DNA of 64,000 nucleotides, from the NCBI GenBank assembly GCA_001939145.1, contig LSRX01000418.1:1-64000 (forward strand), in the 5' to 3' direction. Both the position numbers and the translations under genes were made by a program. The stretch is from Symbiodinium microadriaticum (lineage: Eukaryota > Sar > Dinophyceae > Suessiales > Symbiodiniaceae). Positions 1 to 11,591 of this stretch are shown here, one piece after another; positions within the stretch are counted from its first letter, which is position 1; each line of letters opens with the position of its first letter. Below the pieces are notes generated by a model. The model was not told where the DNA came from. It did no database searches and was given only the letters and a program-made list of their open reading frames with translations.

Positions 1-84
1 CCACGTCGAGGGGAGCAGGGCAACCTGGTCGTGGGGATGTCCTCCAGCCAGAGAAGCGGCCAAGGCACTGTGAGACCCGAAAGT

Positions 85-196
85 ACTTGGAGGTTCATGG
101 GTAGGTATAAGTAGGGTTCTAAGGTAGGGTAACTACAGTTATAACCTATGTTAGGGGACTTATATCTCCACTTATAACTACCCATGGACCCCCAAG
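85..196. mobile_element. Inverted-repeat element, family F1
   Basis: The ends read ACTTGGAGGTTCATGGGTAG on the left and a slightly diverged reverse complement on the right, enclosing about 70 bp of AT-rich sequence that is itself partly palindromic (TATAAGTAGGG / ACTTATA). The same ends recur at 6,499, 14,622, 27,269, 29,979, 43,420, 56,255 and 59,317. Size, lack of coding sequence and conserved ends fit a non-autonomous MITE or introner-like element. No target duplication is obvious here. Confidence 0.8.
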
Positions 197-1865
197 CAAA
201 GCCGATCAAGCCCCAAACCCTCAGCTTCTAAACCTTGGACCGACTGACGGCCCTTCTCTACCCGTAACTTACCGGAACTACTTGTTCTTCGGGTGCCTAC
301 CGTGCTGTTGATGGACCAAAAAAGTCCTGCATTGTTCCCATATCTCATAACGAATATGCCGCACTTCACGTAGCTGAGGGTACTTCGGTTTATGCAGGAT
401 TCGGCCCATGAGCAGTATCACGTCTTTTGGACACCTTCTCCTCTGCTGTCGTCTCCATCTTTGGGGATGTGGACCTGGCATCTATACAAGAGGCCTCGAA
501 GTGTACAGTTCTCCTGTTTTGAAGGCGTCTGAAGATCTCGGCTTGCAACCATGCAGCCCGAACTCTGTACAGCATCAAAAACCCCGAAAGCTGATCCAAG
601 AAAAGTGGCTCAGGTCAACCATCTTCCATCTAAGCCTCCAGCAAACAGCATCTCCCTCACTACATACCTCGATTTTTGCTAACCTCAGACTAAGTTCCTT
701 AACAAGAAGAGACCACCACCTAGACCCTCCATCTACCCTCTATTAGACCCGAAATCCCCTTAATTTGGGACCCTTTACCCCTATTTGAGGGTACTTGGAG
801 GGTCTTGGCAACCTCAGGTCCTAGGATGGACTCTTCCGACGCCTGAACCCAGGCATCTCCCGCAAAGCAAGGCAGTCCTGCGCCAGTAGGAGGCTTCTGC
901 GAAGGCATCCACGGGGGAGTAGACCTGGGGGAGCAAGGTTCTATCGGAGTTTGGCTAAGGACTTCATGGCTGAGAGTCTAAAGGCTTGCTTGAGCAGCTT
1001 CAATGGATATGCCAAGAGATGAATATGGGTTGTATGTAGATCTGTGCCTGTGTTGCAGCTGCGAATCCGGCAACGCATGCCTTCCATTTCTCAGCGCTCG
1101 AGCTGGAGGTCCCCGAAGTACAAGCGAAAACGTAGGTGGACTACCCTACTGCTCTGAACCCTGAGGATTCCAACCACATCATCCTGAGACATAAGAATTA
1201 CGAAAAAGCCACTATGAAGGCTTACGGTTTGCTGTGGCGGCTACTGCAAGGGTTTAGGGTTTAGGGTTTAGGCTTGCAGGCAGTCTGAAAGCTGTGACCC
1301 ATCTTGCCAAGGCTCTGCAGGCACCACGCCGCTCAGCCAGCCTTACTTCCTACGAATCTTTGTCGCATCCTAAGGCAGTTAGTTTCACAGTCGCTGTGCA
1401 AGTGAGCACCCAGAGTAGAAAGAGCTTGAGTGAACGCTTTGTGCAAAACGGTTCATTCGTCTGATGGTCCCATAAAATTACTTGGGGCATAGCTTCAAGA
1501 CACCTGTGCTTCGATTTCCAGCGCAACGCAGCTGAGTGACAACTGATGGCGGGCAGCAGGCCGCCTCCGCACGGGTTCGGAGCTTAGCAAGTCACGCTCA
1601 ACTCCAAAACCTGGACCTAAACTTTAGGTCTAGGTTTTGGGTTGACCTTTAAATCATAAAGCCTTAGACCCTTAACCTTTTCTAAAACGGGCCTGTGCCG
1701 CTTATCTGCCCGAGGTCCCCCAGCCCTCAACGCCGGAAGCCGCAAAACTTAGCCCAATGTCCTAAGGCCTCAGCCGGTTACTATAGCCGGCTACTATAAG
1801 GGTTATGCCATAAAGGGTGTCTTTCAAGGTTTCGATGTAAGAAAACACCTGAAATCCAGCTCGCA
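197..1865. other. No recognisable gene; one short TTTAGGG block
   Basis: A mixture of unique sequence with one TTTAGGG run at about 1,247-1,272. A weak coding-like stretch on the plus strand around 1,062-1,130, between a GCAG and a GTAGGT, could be an exon, but its third-position GC is ordinary and it resembles no family I know. Nothing else can be supported. Confidence 0.5.
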
Positions 1866-2061
1866 GCCCAACCCTCATAAAACCCTAAACCCTAAACCCC
1901 CAAAGCCCTAAACCCTAACCCCCCCCNCCTAAACCCTAAACCCCAAACCCTAAACCCCAAATCCCCTAAACCCTAAACCCCCCAAAACCCTAAACCCCCT
2001 ACACCCTAAACCCCAAAGCCCCAAAACCCTAAACCCCAAACCCCCCAAAAGCCCTCTCTTA
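1866..2061. repeat. Degenerate (CCCTAAA)n telomere-type array
   Basis: Twenty or more CCCTAAA-like units with frequent CCCCAAA/CCCTAAC variants and spacer bases. One ambiguous base lies at 1,927 inside a run of C, a sign of hard-to-read sequence. It is internal, so it is not a chromosome end. Confidence 0.9.
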
Positions 2062-2162
2062 GCCCTCGAGGTCTCACTCCAAAAGCCCCATGGCCCTGAC
2101 AGCCCCCACAAAACAATAAAAACAAGTCACCAGGAGCCATTTCTTCGGTTATTTCAACATTT

Positions 2163-2222
2163 AGCAGTTTGGGGTTTATGATTTAGGTTTAGGGCTTAGG
2201 GCTTAAGTTTAGGGTTTAGGGA
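2163..2222. repeat. TTTAGGG-orientation block
   Basis: Several TTTAGGG/TTTAGGGC units in the orientation opposite to the array just upstream, so 1,866-2,222 can form a long imperfect inverted repeat. Confidence 0.8.
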
Positions 2223-2534
2223 CGTTAACATAAAGACCCCGAGCCCCTGTCTGAACCCTCCGAGCCGCAAGAATCCTAAGCCACAAAACCCTAGACCCTC
2301 AAAGTCACAAGAGCCCTAAACCCTAAAGCTTCACAGCCACAGAGGCCCTAGCGCGAAAAATAGCTCAAAAGCCTTATATAGTATGGTCTTTGGGCCCAAA
2401 AGCCTTAACATATGAGTCCTTAGAGCCTTAGGGAGAAGCCCTAACGCGAAAAAACAACCCTTACTGTCAGACCTCGACAAACCGCTTTTCAGGAACCCCT
2501 TCTCTGAAACCCTAAGCCGTCACAGAGCCGGAAG

Positions 2535-2665
2535 AATCCACCCTAAACCCCTCAACCCTAAACCCTTAAACCCTAAACTCTTAAACCCTAAACGGTTAAA
2601 CCCTAAACTCTTAAACCCCTAAACCCTTAAACCCTAAACCCTTAACTCCTTAACCCAAAGTCTTT
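2535..2665. repeat. (CCCTAAA)n array with CCCTTAAA variants
   Basis: About fourteen units alternating CCCTAAA and CTCTTAAA/CCCTTAA forms. It is followed by a GC-rich island (2,660-2,745) without a convincing exon. Confidence 0.85.
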
Positions 2666-2746
2666 TTCGGGGCCTTGCGGCCGAAGGAAAGGAAAGGCCG
2701 CCGGGCCAAAGAGTCGAAACCGCTTTTGGCCCTGGCAGGCGTACTG

Positions 2747-2979
2747 CTGATGATGATGATATATATATATATATATATATATCCCGCATTACCTAAATGA
2801 CCCAAAACTATGTGAAACCCCAAGGAATACTACTTTCCGGTATATTCTACGAGAATTCAAAGAGGAATCTCAAGGGATACTGTTGATGATATAAAGCCTG
2901 CATGACCTTAATGACCCTAAACTATATGGGAATTATGGTATAATCCTTATTACGGGTAATGCAGGATTTGTATCATCAA
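2747..2979. mobile_element. Inverted-repeat element with (GAT)/(AT) end
   Basis: The left end is a GATGAT plus (AT)n run followed by CCCGCATTACC; the right end is GGTAATGCAGGATTTGTATCATCA, its reverse complement with substitutions. A second partial left end (TGTTGATGATATAAAGCCTGCATGACC-like) sits inside at about 2,880, suggesting nested copies. A related end occurs at 10,979-11,010. Confidence 0.6.
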
Positions 2980-4156
2980 CTCATCAACCGTAGTTTAGGC
3001 TTGCTTAAGGCTTTGGGGCTGTTTTGGGTTTTCAGGTTCAGGGACTTCGGGACTTAGAGAATTTAGGGCTTAGGGGATTCGGTGGTGGGCTATTGTAGGC
3101 TTGCAATTACCCTAAACCCTAAACCCCAAACAGTTTTGAGGGGCTCAGAGGTTTAGGGCAGCCTGCGAGCAGGTCTTTCTTTGAGTCTGTCGAAGGGTCA
3201 AGGGGGTTCTCCAACGGCATGTTCTTGGCAGGTTTAGGGTTCAGGGTGCAGTTTATGCGGTTTAGGGCGGCTTTTGCAAGTTGATTTCTTTCGTGCTCTT
3301 ATGGAGGTATGCGCTACTGTCACGACGAATGCCACGTCGCCTCCGCACACTGATCCACATGGTGCCGATGCTATGTGAGAAACTGGTATTTAAATTTGGT
3401 TCTGTGTGCGTTATGTGATTTGCTTCTTTGGTCTTGTCTGATCTTCTGTTCCACTACTGGTACGAGCTTCCCGGCCATCCACAGCTGAAGGCTCAGCGGC
3501 CAAGAAATGGGCTGTCCCTTCCACAGCTATTGTAGAATCAATGGACCGAAGTCCTAAACCCCACCTGCAGCTCAAACAAACAGCCCAAATTTTCAATCAC
3601 CTAAGGAACATATGTGTACCAATGAGGCCTAAGACTGTACACTCCGTGAGCTACCGGCAAGCTTCAACTGTCTGATACAGTGTTCTTAGAACCTCGGATG
3701 GACAATTCAGGCCAGTTTCGTTTCACAGTAATTGCACTGGTTTTCATCTTTCTTGCAAATACAATCCCCCGATCCCTCTAGGGCTCTTTGCTTTCTGAAG
3801 CTTCTGCTTTTCATGTGGATGACCAGGGCACCTTGCCTGGACCACCACCGTGATGTTCTCAGTGGGGTCCTCTGCTGGCTCTAGAACCTAACCCTGGGAC
3901 AACGCTGCTAGTCTGCTAGTACACGGGAGTGGGTAGTTGACCTCAATGTATCCTATTATTATATTTCCCGAGCCCTAAGGGATAATTCTGATAGATATTC
4001 ATGGCCCTGTACTACACCTCGAGCAAGGTACCTCGTACGACGCCTGTCCTCCACTGACCACCAAAACCCTAATCTTAACACATGCCGCTACTGTACGGCT
4101 GCTGACTCTACCATCACCTGGTAGTTCCACACTGCTAGGTCTTAGGAGTCAGGAAT

Positions 4157-4249
4157 AGGGGGACCCTTGGGGCAATAGACCCTCTCCATAGGGTCCCTTC
4201 TAAGAGAGCCAAAAGCAGGGTTAAGAAGGGTCCCCTTTAAAGGGTCTCC
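4157..4249. mobile_element. Inverted-repeat element, family F8
   Basis: Left end GGGGACCCTTGGGGCAATAG with GACCCTCTCCATAGGGTCCC; right end AGAAGGGTCCCCTTTAAAGGGTCTCCC. It aligns along its length with 22,022-22,125, including the shared core TAAGAGAGCCA, so it is a dispersed family rather than a chance hairpin. Confidence 0.75.
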
Positions 4250-5024
4250 CTAATACTACCTGAGAGGTCTGAACTATAGCAGTCATTAAAGCCCAGAGCC
4301 ATGAACTTAAACATCCTGGGTCCGAGTCTAAGAAGCCCAGATCTCCTCGAGTATTTTTGGGATGACACCGGGGTTGAAACTCTATCTAGAGGTTCTACAT
4401 GTAGCTGGTTTTAGGCTCTAGACCGCAAAAGCCCCTTTCACCCCAAAACCCTATGTCCTAAGTACTAAGTTCTGAAAGCCGAAACTCTCAAGCCCTAAAC
4501 TCCAATGCTAACCTTCGTAGGACGTGAGTCTCGGGTTTAGGTTCCAGCCCTGAGCAGTTGGGGCTTGGTGGCGTAGCGGAGGGTTTTGGGCTCAACCTCT
4601 GGAAATCTCAGCGACGATGACTTGTCTAGCAAAAATAATCGTGGAGGTTTGGCCGAGTTAGACATGGCGAGATGTCCTCGAAGGTTGGGCGTTCCGGGAG
4701 CTGCAGGAGCGAGGGAAAGAGCCGATAATGCTAGACCCAGCCTTACACTCCTGAAGCCTTTAGCCTTTATGTTTATTGGATATGACGTGAAAATGATTTT
4801 GTTCTGTTGAAACCCTCAACCCAAACCGCAGCAGCCAGGTTGCACAGTGGAGAGGTGTGCGCTGCCCGCCGGCGCCTTGATGTGCTATTGACGTGCTTTG
4901 GGAGCCGGCCTCAACCCTCAACCTCAAACCCTGAACCTCAAAACCACCTGGGGTTGAGGATTCTGTGGAGTCCATTGCAACCTCAAGCCGCAAACCCATT
5001 GCGCTTGTCAAATGATCCCTACCT

Positions 5025-5118
5025 GGGTAGTTCTCTAAACGCTTTAGAGCCCCTTTTCAAAGGGTGCCATACTATATGTTAGGGACCTAATTAAAAGGGG
5101 ACTCATTTAGAGAACTAC
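5025..5118. mobile_element. Inverted-repeat element, family F2
   Basis: Left end GGGTAGTTCTCTAAA, right end TTTAGAGAACTAC. The interior contains the GGTGCCATACTAT motif seen in the copies at 21,003 and 43,988. About 94 bp, non-coding. Confidence 0.75.
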
Positions 5119-5358
5119 ACACATAGAACCACCTCCTTAGTAAGGGCACATTGCGTCCTCATACTATGATGAACCAGAAGGACATGGTTCTGTAATCAGC
5201 ACCTCGATAAGCCAATATTTCCTTTATTGACTTCTGTGTCTCTCGGCAGTCATAATGACCGTAGCTCATGCCCCTAAACTCTAAACCCTGAACCAGAAAG
5301 CCCAGAGCCTGAACCCTAAATCCTAAACACCCTAAAACCCGAGATACTCTGTTGGAAG

Positions 5359-5401
5359 GCTTCACGCGCCCAGGCACCCAAGTACATCACCGGCGCCCCA
5401 G
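5359..5401 (+). CDS. Candidate 43-bp internal exon
   Basis: AG|G acceptor and a CAG|GTACAG donor bound one open frame reading ASRAQAPKYITGAP, with 10 of 14 codons ending in G or C. The island is preceded by a CCCTAAA block (5,275-5,335) and followed by TTAGGG-type sequence (5,465), the same arrangement as around the SmB exons. No family is recognised. Confidence 0.3.
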
Positions 5402-5964
5402 GTACAGGCGGACCCAAGGCAAAGCCCACGGAACTTGCCAGGGCCTCTTCGTGAATAAGAGTTTGAGGTTAGGGTTTCGCGCTTTCGGCTTGGGGAAGGG
5501 GCGGGGGGGTTGCAGGAGTAGGGCTCACACTCCATCCGTCTCGATTTTTAGGGGACACATGTGCCCTAAGTTAAATTGACCATAATAGGGATATTGAGTC
5601 CCTTGTTATAGTAGTTTTTCGGAAGTGAATCTAAACTTTGGAACCAGAACCTAGTTTATGATTGTGTTAATGTCAAGGTGTTAAGGCTCTACATGGTGCT
5701 TGAACAAGTACTTCCCTTCGGTCTTACCACCCTCTCTCAGCATCTATCTTATGCTCAACCCTCTGCATGCCTACAACCAAAGCACCTCCATACCATCGGG
5801 ACCTCCACAAGGTCCCATGCCCCAGTTCCCTTATCAAGCTTCCATAGAGGGGGAATCTCGCTGTCCCTGGCAAAAGCACCTACAGCCGGGTCAGGGCTAA
5901 GTTGACCTAATCAAGTGTCGCAGACGGAGGTTTTGGTCAGGCAGAACAGCTTCTAACTCCAACT

Positions 5965-6130
5965 TGAAGCTGAAACCCCTAAACCCCAAACCCTAAACCC
6001 AAATCCCCAAACCCCCCAAACCCAAACCCACACCCTCCTGCAGCCCACAACTCCAGATTCCAGCTGAACCCCCTAAACCCTAGCCTAAACCGACTCTCAA
6101 CCCTGCCCCCAAACCCCCCAAACCCGGCCT
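5965..6130. repeat. CCCTAAA-type block
   Basis: A degenerate run rich in CCCCAAACCC units. It flips to TTTAGGG at 6,222-6,245, enclosing a short island with a possible small exon that could not be resolved. Confidence 0.75.
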
Positions 6131-6498
6131 CCTCTTGGGGTTTCAGCAGTGCCGACAACTCCGGAAGGTCCCTGTGCTTCGGTTTTGGGGAAAACCGGAG
6201 AACCTACTTGCTTTGCGGTTTAGGGTTTCGTGTTTAGGGTTTTGGGTCGACGTGCTAGAAGCACATGGGCACTCGCATTCACGGGTAATCCTCTTCTCTT
6301 TGGCGAGTCAAGCTAGGTCCTATCTGCAGCACTTAGGGCTCCATGGAAAGTTAAGCGATCCGCCATGACGCCCCGGATTGTGGTTAGGTTTCTACCACCT
6401 GCACTCAAGGACTAAAAAACTCAACGCTCGGATTTCTGACCCAAACCTTGAGCCTGGAATCGGCATGCTGAATACATCCCCAAAGCACCGTAACCCCC

Positions 6499-6609
6499 AC
6501 TTGGAGGCTCATGGGTAGTTATAAGTAGGGTTGTAAGTAGGATAACGAGAGTTATAACCTATGTTAGGAGACTTATAACTCCACTTATAGCTACCCATGA
6601 ACCTCCAAG
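6499..6609. mobile_element. Inverted-repeat element, family F1
   Basis: Ends ACTTGGAGGCTCATGGGTAG and CTACCCATGAACCTCCAAG with the family interior (TTATAAGTAGGGTTGTAAGTAGG). Confidence 0.8.
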
Positions 6610-7155
6610 CAGACCCCGAAAGGGAAGGCTTGCAACCTCTGTAGCCCCGGGCTACCTCTCGAGGGGCACGCTTGCAGCATAGCGCCCTGGCCATTGGGCT
6701 TAGGGCCCATAGGGTGTTGGGGTTTAAGGCACACCTCCGATAGAAGAGCCTACCCGCTTTCATGGTTCTATCTTGTAGCCATGAGAACATAACCTATTAC
6801 TTTTCAGAGTTATACCTAGGGTCGGACTCATGCAACCTTGTCACCGGATGGGACTCGAGGGGCGGCCGCTGGCTGCTATCTATATACCCCGATCCAGCGA
6901 AACCCTGCACCCCAAACCAGCAACCTTACCCCCCATATTCTGAGCCGATTCATAATAGGGTTTTCGGTTATATTATAGTCTAATTATAATAAGGACCCCC
7001 CCCCAAAAAAAAAATGGTAATTAGTAATTTAAGATAGGTAAGTAATAAGGCCCCAAATATTACCCTAAGCCCCAGCTCTAAACTACAGACCTCAAACTAC
7101 AAGCCCTAAACCCTCGCAGTCCAACACCAGAAATCCCGAGGGTTGAAGACTTAGT

Positions 7156-7260
7156 GTTCTTGCTAAGAGATTTGTATTTAAGGTACCATAATGGGGGGTC
7201 TATAATGGATAATACGGTTTCTTTATTATGGTAACTTAGCGTAAATCCCCCAACAAGAAC
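7156..7260. mobile_element. Inverted-repeat element, family F6
   Basis: Left GTTCTTGCTAAGAGATTT with GGTACCATAATGGGG; right TTTATTATGGTAACTTAGCG ending CCAACAAGAAC. The longer copy at 12,846-12,979 shares both ends and the ACCATAAT core. Confidence 0.75.
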
Positions 7261-7261
7261 T

Positions 7262-8065
7262 GAGGGGTGCAGGGCGGGCCCGGAATCACGGATCGACACC
7301 TTCGTCCCCTAAGTCTCAAGCAACACTCTAAACATGCACAATGCAGACCCCTGATCAACACCACTGCTGTCTTGACGGGCTGAAGTATTTTTTGAAGGCT
7401 TCCATGCTGCCTCGTACAGTCCTTATCAAGAGTTGGAGCCCGGGGTGCAAAATTAAAATCGCCACACCCGAGATCCACCTGGGCTCTCTTGACTCTGCAG
7501 CTCCGCCATGACATCACGAAGAGCCTGGGAAGTGCGAACTAAGGCGCCTGACAAACAAGAATAGGACTGTGGGGTGTACTCTGCCATCTGCAGTTGTATG
7601 AAATGACCCAGAGGAATAGTGTGACCAATTATTCGGCTCTTTTTGCAGATGGTTTGGATAACTTCAGCTGCAGCGACCTCTGAACGACGACGAGGACGAA
7701 TAGGCCGACCGCGACGATGGTTACCGCTATCACAGATACTACCGCTGCCGCTGCCAATGATGACCATCACGACGACGCTGCAAAAACATTGGCCGAGGGC
7801 GCAACGACCTTTTCCACGTCTTCATACCTGAGCTCGATGAAAAGTTCAAGGTTTGTCGCAAAGGACGTAGGATCTAAGCCCTTCGCCGTGAAGCTTGAAA
7901 CTGAACGCCGATCGCATAGGATGTAGGGTTTGTCTTTTGACTAGAGTATCATAGCTGTTTTGTAAAGGGTCTCTTATGGCCTTAAACAAACAGGATCTAG
8001 GTTGGAGGGCTTCGCGGTCGAACAAAAAATGCTCTAAAGCCCCCTAGGCTCTAGACTCTAGACTT
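7262..8065. other. Repeat-poor block with overlapping open frames
   Basis: About 800 bp almost free of telomere-type repeats. A 105-codon minus frame (7,453-7,770) and a 69-codon plus frame (7,717-7,926) overlap, and neither shows a recognisable domain. The plus frame crosses a run of ACC/GCC-type triplets (7,700-7,770), a cryptic simple sequence that keeps frames open. It may hold an exon or an old mobile element. Confidence 0.3.
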
Positions 8066-8069
8066 GAAG

Positions 8070-8145
8070 ACAAAACCCCTAAACCCTAAACCCTAAAACC
8101 TAAACCCCTAAACCCTAAAACCCTAAACCCTGAAATTTCTAAACA
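8070..8145. repeat. CCCTAAA block
   Basis: About ten units in CCCTAAA orientation. A TTTAGGG block follows at 8,220-8,275 after a 70-bp island. Confidence 0.8.
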
Positions 8146-8884
8146 TTAAACCCCAACAGACTCTAGGGCTTCACAGCCCGACGGTGGCCCCTGAACCTGC
8201 CAACCTCCAAACCCACGGTTCAGGGTTTAGGGTGTAGGGTAGGGTTTTTAGGATTTCGGGTTTAGAGTTTGCCCGCCGAAAATCCAGAGCCCCGAAACCC
8301 TAGGGATTACCCACCCAAAACAATCGAGCGCCGAGACCCGAGCCCTGGACAAACCCTGGAAGCTATGCTAACCCCGAAGACCCGAGCAACCTGAACCGAA
8401 TAGTCGCGTAAATATCTGCAAGCCCAGATCCTGAAACGTTCCTTTAAAGCGGTACGGCTACCGGCTACTACTAAGGAACCCAAAAGTGGCCGTCGGACTT
8501 GGAGTATTTTGAGTTTTGTGTTTCAGGGCTACACCATGGAACTCCAAGAGCCCAAAAGCCCTGAACCCCGCACTCCTCAAAAACCTTCCCAAACTGCCAC
8601 CGGCTAGCCTGTCGCCTTCCGCTCTGCTGAATATCCCTACACCTCTGAAGGCTCTAAGCAACTTGCAGTCCTACTGGGGACTTATTCGTTCTTATACGGG
8701 GACTGTTGCTCAAAGAAGCGTCGACCTGACCCAAAAGGCCAAAGCCAACACCCTACTGAACCTAATTAACCCTCTTGGAGAACACTCTGAAAACTCCCTA
8801 TCGAAACCGCCGAAAAAGCCAACCCCTCTGCTCTGCCACCGACTCGCGGCGAGCGCTTCGCCACATCTCCAAAGGTTCGCTCAC

Positions 8885-8915
8885 CTTCCGCCGCGCCGAA
8901 GACAGGGAACCGGGC
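8885..8915 (-). CDS. Candidate 31-bp exon
   Basis: CGCAG|GCC acceptor and a strong GAAG|GTGAGC donor enclose ARFPVFGAAE; 8 of 10 codons end in G or C. An earlier AG would extend it to 8,926 in the same frame. The telomere-repeat flip is not seen here, so support rests on splice signals and codon use. Confidence 0.3.
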
Positions 8916-10306
8916 CTGCGCGGAGGCTCGGTAGGTTTGGCCATCAGAAGGAGTCGATAGTCGATAATAAGGTTCCTTTCAACGCTCCTGTTTAAAACCT
9001 TCCATAAGGCTTACTACAAACCCTAAACCTATAAGGGTGACTATAATATAGTGTCTTGGGATCTACTTTTGAGTAATTATGGGCTCTAAGACTGGATCTC
9101 TGTCGGGCTGCACAGGGCTTATAGTGCTTTGCAAGGTTTCGCAGGATTCGAAAGCCATGTTAGAAGAAGCGAAAATGCTATCATTTCAAAGACTTTCCTG
9201 GCGCATGCGGCGCAAAATAACTGCCCAAATCGTTGTAGGTGCATCATCACCTGAGGAATAGGGCTGACATGAACTTTGAACTCATCTGGGGCTAGGGCTT
9301 CGAGAGGCTGGGGTAGTTACGTATAGAAGCTGGGGGGTTTGAGGTGCTTGCGGTTTTGATTTAAGATTAGCCTTGTATTCATTGTCTTGGGGACAAGGCC
9401 TGTAGTGGAACTCGGAGTGATGTGGGTGTGCTCTCGGGTTTACAGTTTTCTTCGGCTTATACAAGGGCAGACTTAGAGTTTTGGTACAGGTGCAGGGGCT
9501 GCCCCAGACCCTAAACCACGCAAACTAAACTGAAAGCCTGTTCAGAAGCCAAGCATGGTGCAGAAACTCCACTCTAAGGGTTTATGGCTCTTTTTGAGGG
9601 CCTTTTCTCTACAGCACCCAGAAAGCAGGCTGTTACCGCACCACCTTCGAAAACTACTCCCAGGGTTTTTTTTTGGGTTTAGGATCTTAGATTTCAGGTC
9701 AGGACTCGGTTTTTGTGTGCTTTACCGTGTTTTGCCTTTTGCCAGCACTGCCAAACTCCGGGGGTGTTAGGGGGGTTCAGGGGTTTAGGATTCAGGGTGT
9801 AGTTCGGGATCTATAGGGGTTTAGGGGTTTAGGGTTTAGGATTCAGGAATCTATGGGGGTTTAGGGGTTTTGGCTGGGGCCCCTAAACCCTAAACCCTTG
9901 GGTCTAGACCCCGAAACTCTATGATTATGAGTCAGAAACCAAAAGCCAGGCTCTTTCCCACCTTCTTCAGGCGCACCGTCACCTGACGGGAACCCGGTGT
10001 CAGTCCCTCTAACACTGGCCCTGAACATCGCCTGATGGAATGGGTTCAGAGTGTAGGTTTTGCTTGTTCTGAACCCTAAAGCTTAAAGCTTCTTGGCAAA
10101 TCGACATCGGCAGAACTCTTGCTATTCCGCCGTCTTGAACGATCGGCAAAAGACTCGAAAACCCTGAAACCTAAGATCGCACTCCAGTTTGAAACATAGT
10201 GGTGCGTCTTGGGGCTTGTAAATTGAGCCTTTCGAACTTCTGGAGCCTTTTGGAAAGTCTCAGGTCTCTTCGGACCGTTGGACCTCTCGAATTTTGAAAG
10301 CCTCAG

Positions 10307-10460
10307 GCCGTTTATCAAAGCCTGGTTTCCGCACGAGCCTAGAGGCTACTTCAAGGAGATCCGCTACGGCATTCTGCTACTTGCAGCATCTCTGGCAGCC
10401 GCTGGGACGCAGTGGGGCCCACTGAGGAGGCTGCAAAGGAGCCGGCCCGCCCTCTACGGG
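10307..10460 (+). CDS. Candidate 154-bp exon with a hydrophobic segment
   Basis: Starts after CTCAG|G and ends at TACGGG|GTTTGT, open for 51 codons. The peptide contains FIKAWFPHEPRGYFKEIRYG, then a GILLLAASLAAAG stretch that could span a membrane, then a basic LRRLQRSRPALYG end, a topology typical of small organelle-membrane proteins. CCCTAAA-type sequence lies left (10,070) and TTTAGGG right (10,612). It ends in phase 0, which matches the start of the exon at 11,463, so the two may belong to one plus-strand gene. No family is recognised. Confidence 0.45.
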
Positions 10461-11462
10461 GTTTGTCCGGTCCGGAGCTCAACCCCTTGTGCTCGGCTTG
10501 CGAATGCTCCGAGCTGAACGTGGCAGCACAGCCGGCACACTGAAAGACAGGTCGCTGCGTGACTTAAATCTTTAAGCCTGGAGCGTGAAACCCTACCAAT
10601 GCCTGTGTTTGTGTAGGGTTTGGAGTTTAGGCTTACCCTAAAAGCCAATGCCTGCCTGCATCTTCCGAAAGAGGGCGCCGTCCTTCGGCACTTCTAGAAA
10701 TGTTCCTGCTGCTCCAGTGTCCCATCTCTAAAATCGATGGAACTTTGGCAAAGTCACATAATACAATACTATACCTATACCGCCACATAATACTACCTAT
10801 ACCGTGTCTATAAAGGTGATTTTCTTACCAATCATGCCGACCCCATGCATTACACCAAACAGTAGGCCCAACACCATGCACAACTCCCGTAGGATGCCTA
10901 TCAAACGGCAAGTCCCGGTTTCCTTGGACAGCGACAAACCCGAAGACCAAAAATGCTCCTCAACCCTAAACCCTACGGTTGATGATATACATCCTGCATT
11001 ACCCATAATGAGAAATATACCACGATGCACGAATCCGAAGCCTACAAATGGTCCACAACGAGGGCAGACCTTTGGTATAGGGCTTACGGCGACGAAAGTT
11101 TACAGTAATCGGCCCAGCAAGAGCCTGAAAAAAAAAGCCTTTAACACCTCGGGAAACCCCTGTGAATTTGAAGCTCTGAAACCGCAAACGCCAACTCGAA
11201 AGCGCCCATGACATGAGCGAAACAGATAGGCACCGAACCCCTGAACAGTAAACCCTAGCAAAAGACTGAAGCCCAAACCCTTACAACACCGCATGCTCAA
11301 ATCCTATATTACCCATATGGAACCCTGAAAAGAACTCTTCGTAAACGGCGCCCAAAGCCTTCATAAAATCGCACACCCCTACACAATCGCTTCTACAACC
11401 TTTCCGAAAACCCTGAACCAATATTTGGCAAACCCTTCAAAAACAGTTCAAAAACACTACAG

Positions 11463-11591
11463 AGCCAGAAAGTTACCGTGAAGAACAAGAACTTGTGTTG
11501 CCTGCCGGTGGCCGCAGAGCTCGGAGAGTTCCGCAAGCTTCGGCAAGGACTGAAGAGATGCCAGGAGCCCTGCAGCAACGCTGCTTTTTAG
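11463..11591 (+). CDS. Candidate 3'-terminal exon
   Basis: After CACTACAG an open frame of 42 codons runs to a TAG, with about 70% of codons ending in G or C, much more than the flanks. The peptide is lysine- and cysteine-rich (VTVKNKNLCCLPVAAELG, FRKLRQGLKRCQEPC). Start phase 0 fits the exon at 10,307-10,460. CCCTAAA-type repeats lie upstream and TTTAGGG-type sequence follows directly. Not assigned to a family. Confidence 0.45.
   Translation, partial: SQKVTVKNKNLCCLPVAAELGEFRKLRQGLKRCQEPCSNAAF

Larger units (their letters stand above)
3000..5345. other. Intron-like or intergenic sequence without an assigned gene
   Basis: Weak TTTAGGG blocks (3,000-3,090 and 3,230-3,270), a CCCTAAA block (3,110-3,130) and two inverted-repeat elements listed separately. 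The island 3,165-3,235 is coding-like on both strands, with AG|G and GCAG|GT on plus, so strand and reality are undecided. Confidence 0.5.

Noticed and set aside
1866-2665. Arrays as a true telomere or subtelomere
   Set aside because: Blocks are short, degenerate, in both orientations and spread over all 64 kb, including inside a housekeeping gene.
4640-4710. tRNA-like A box (TGGCCGAGTTAGA)
   Set aside because: No B box or foldable arms at the right distance.
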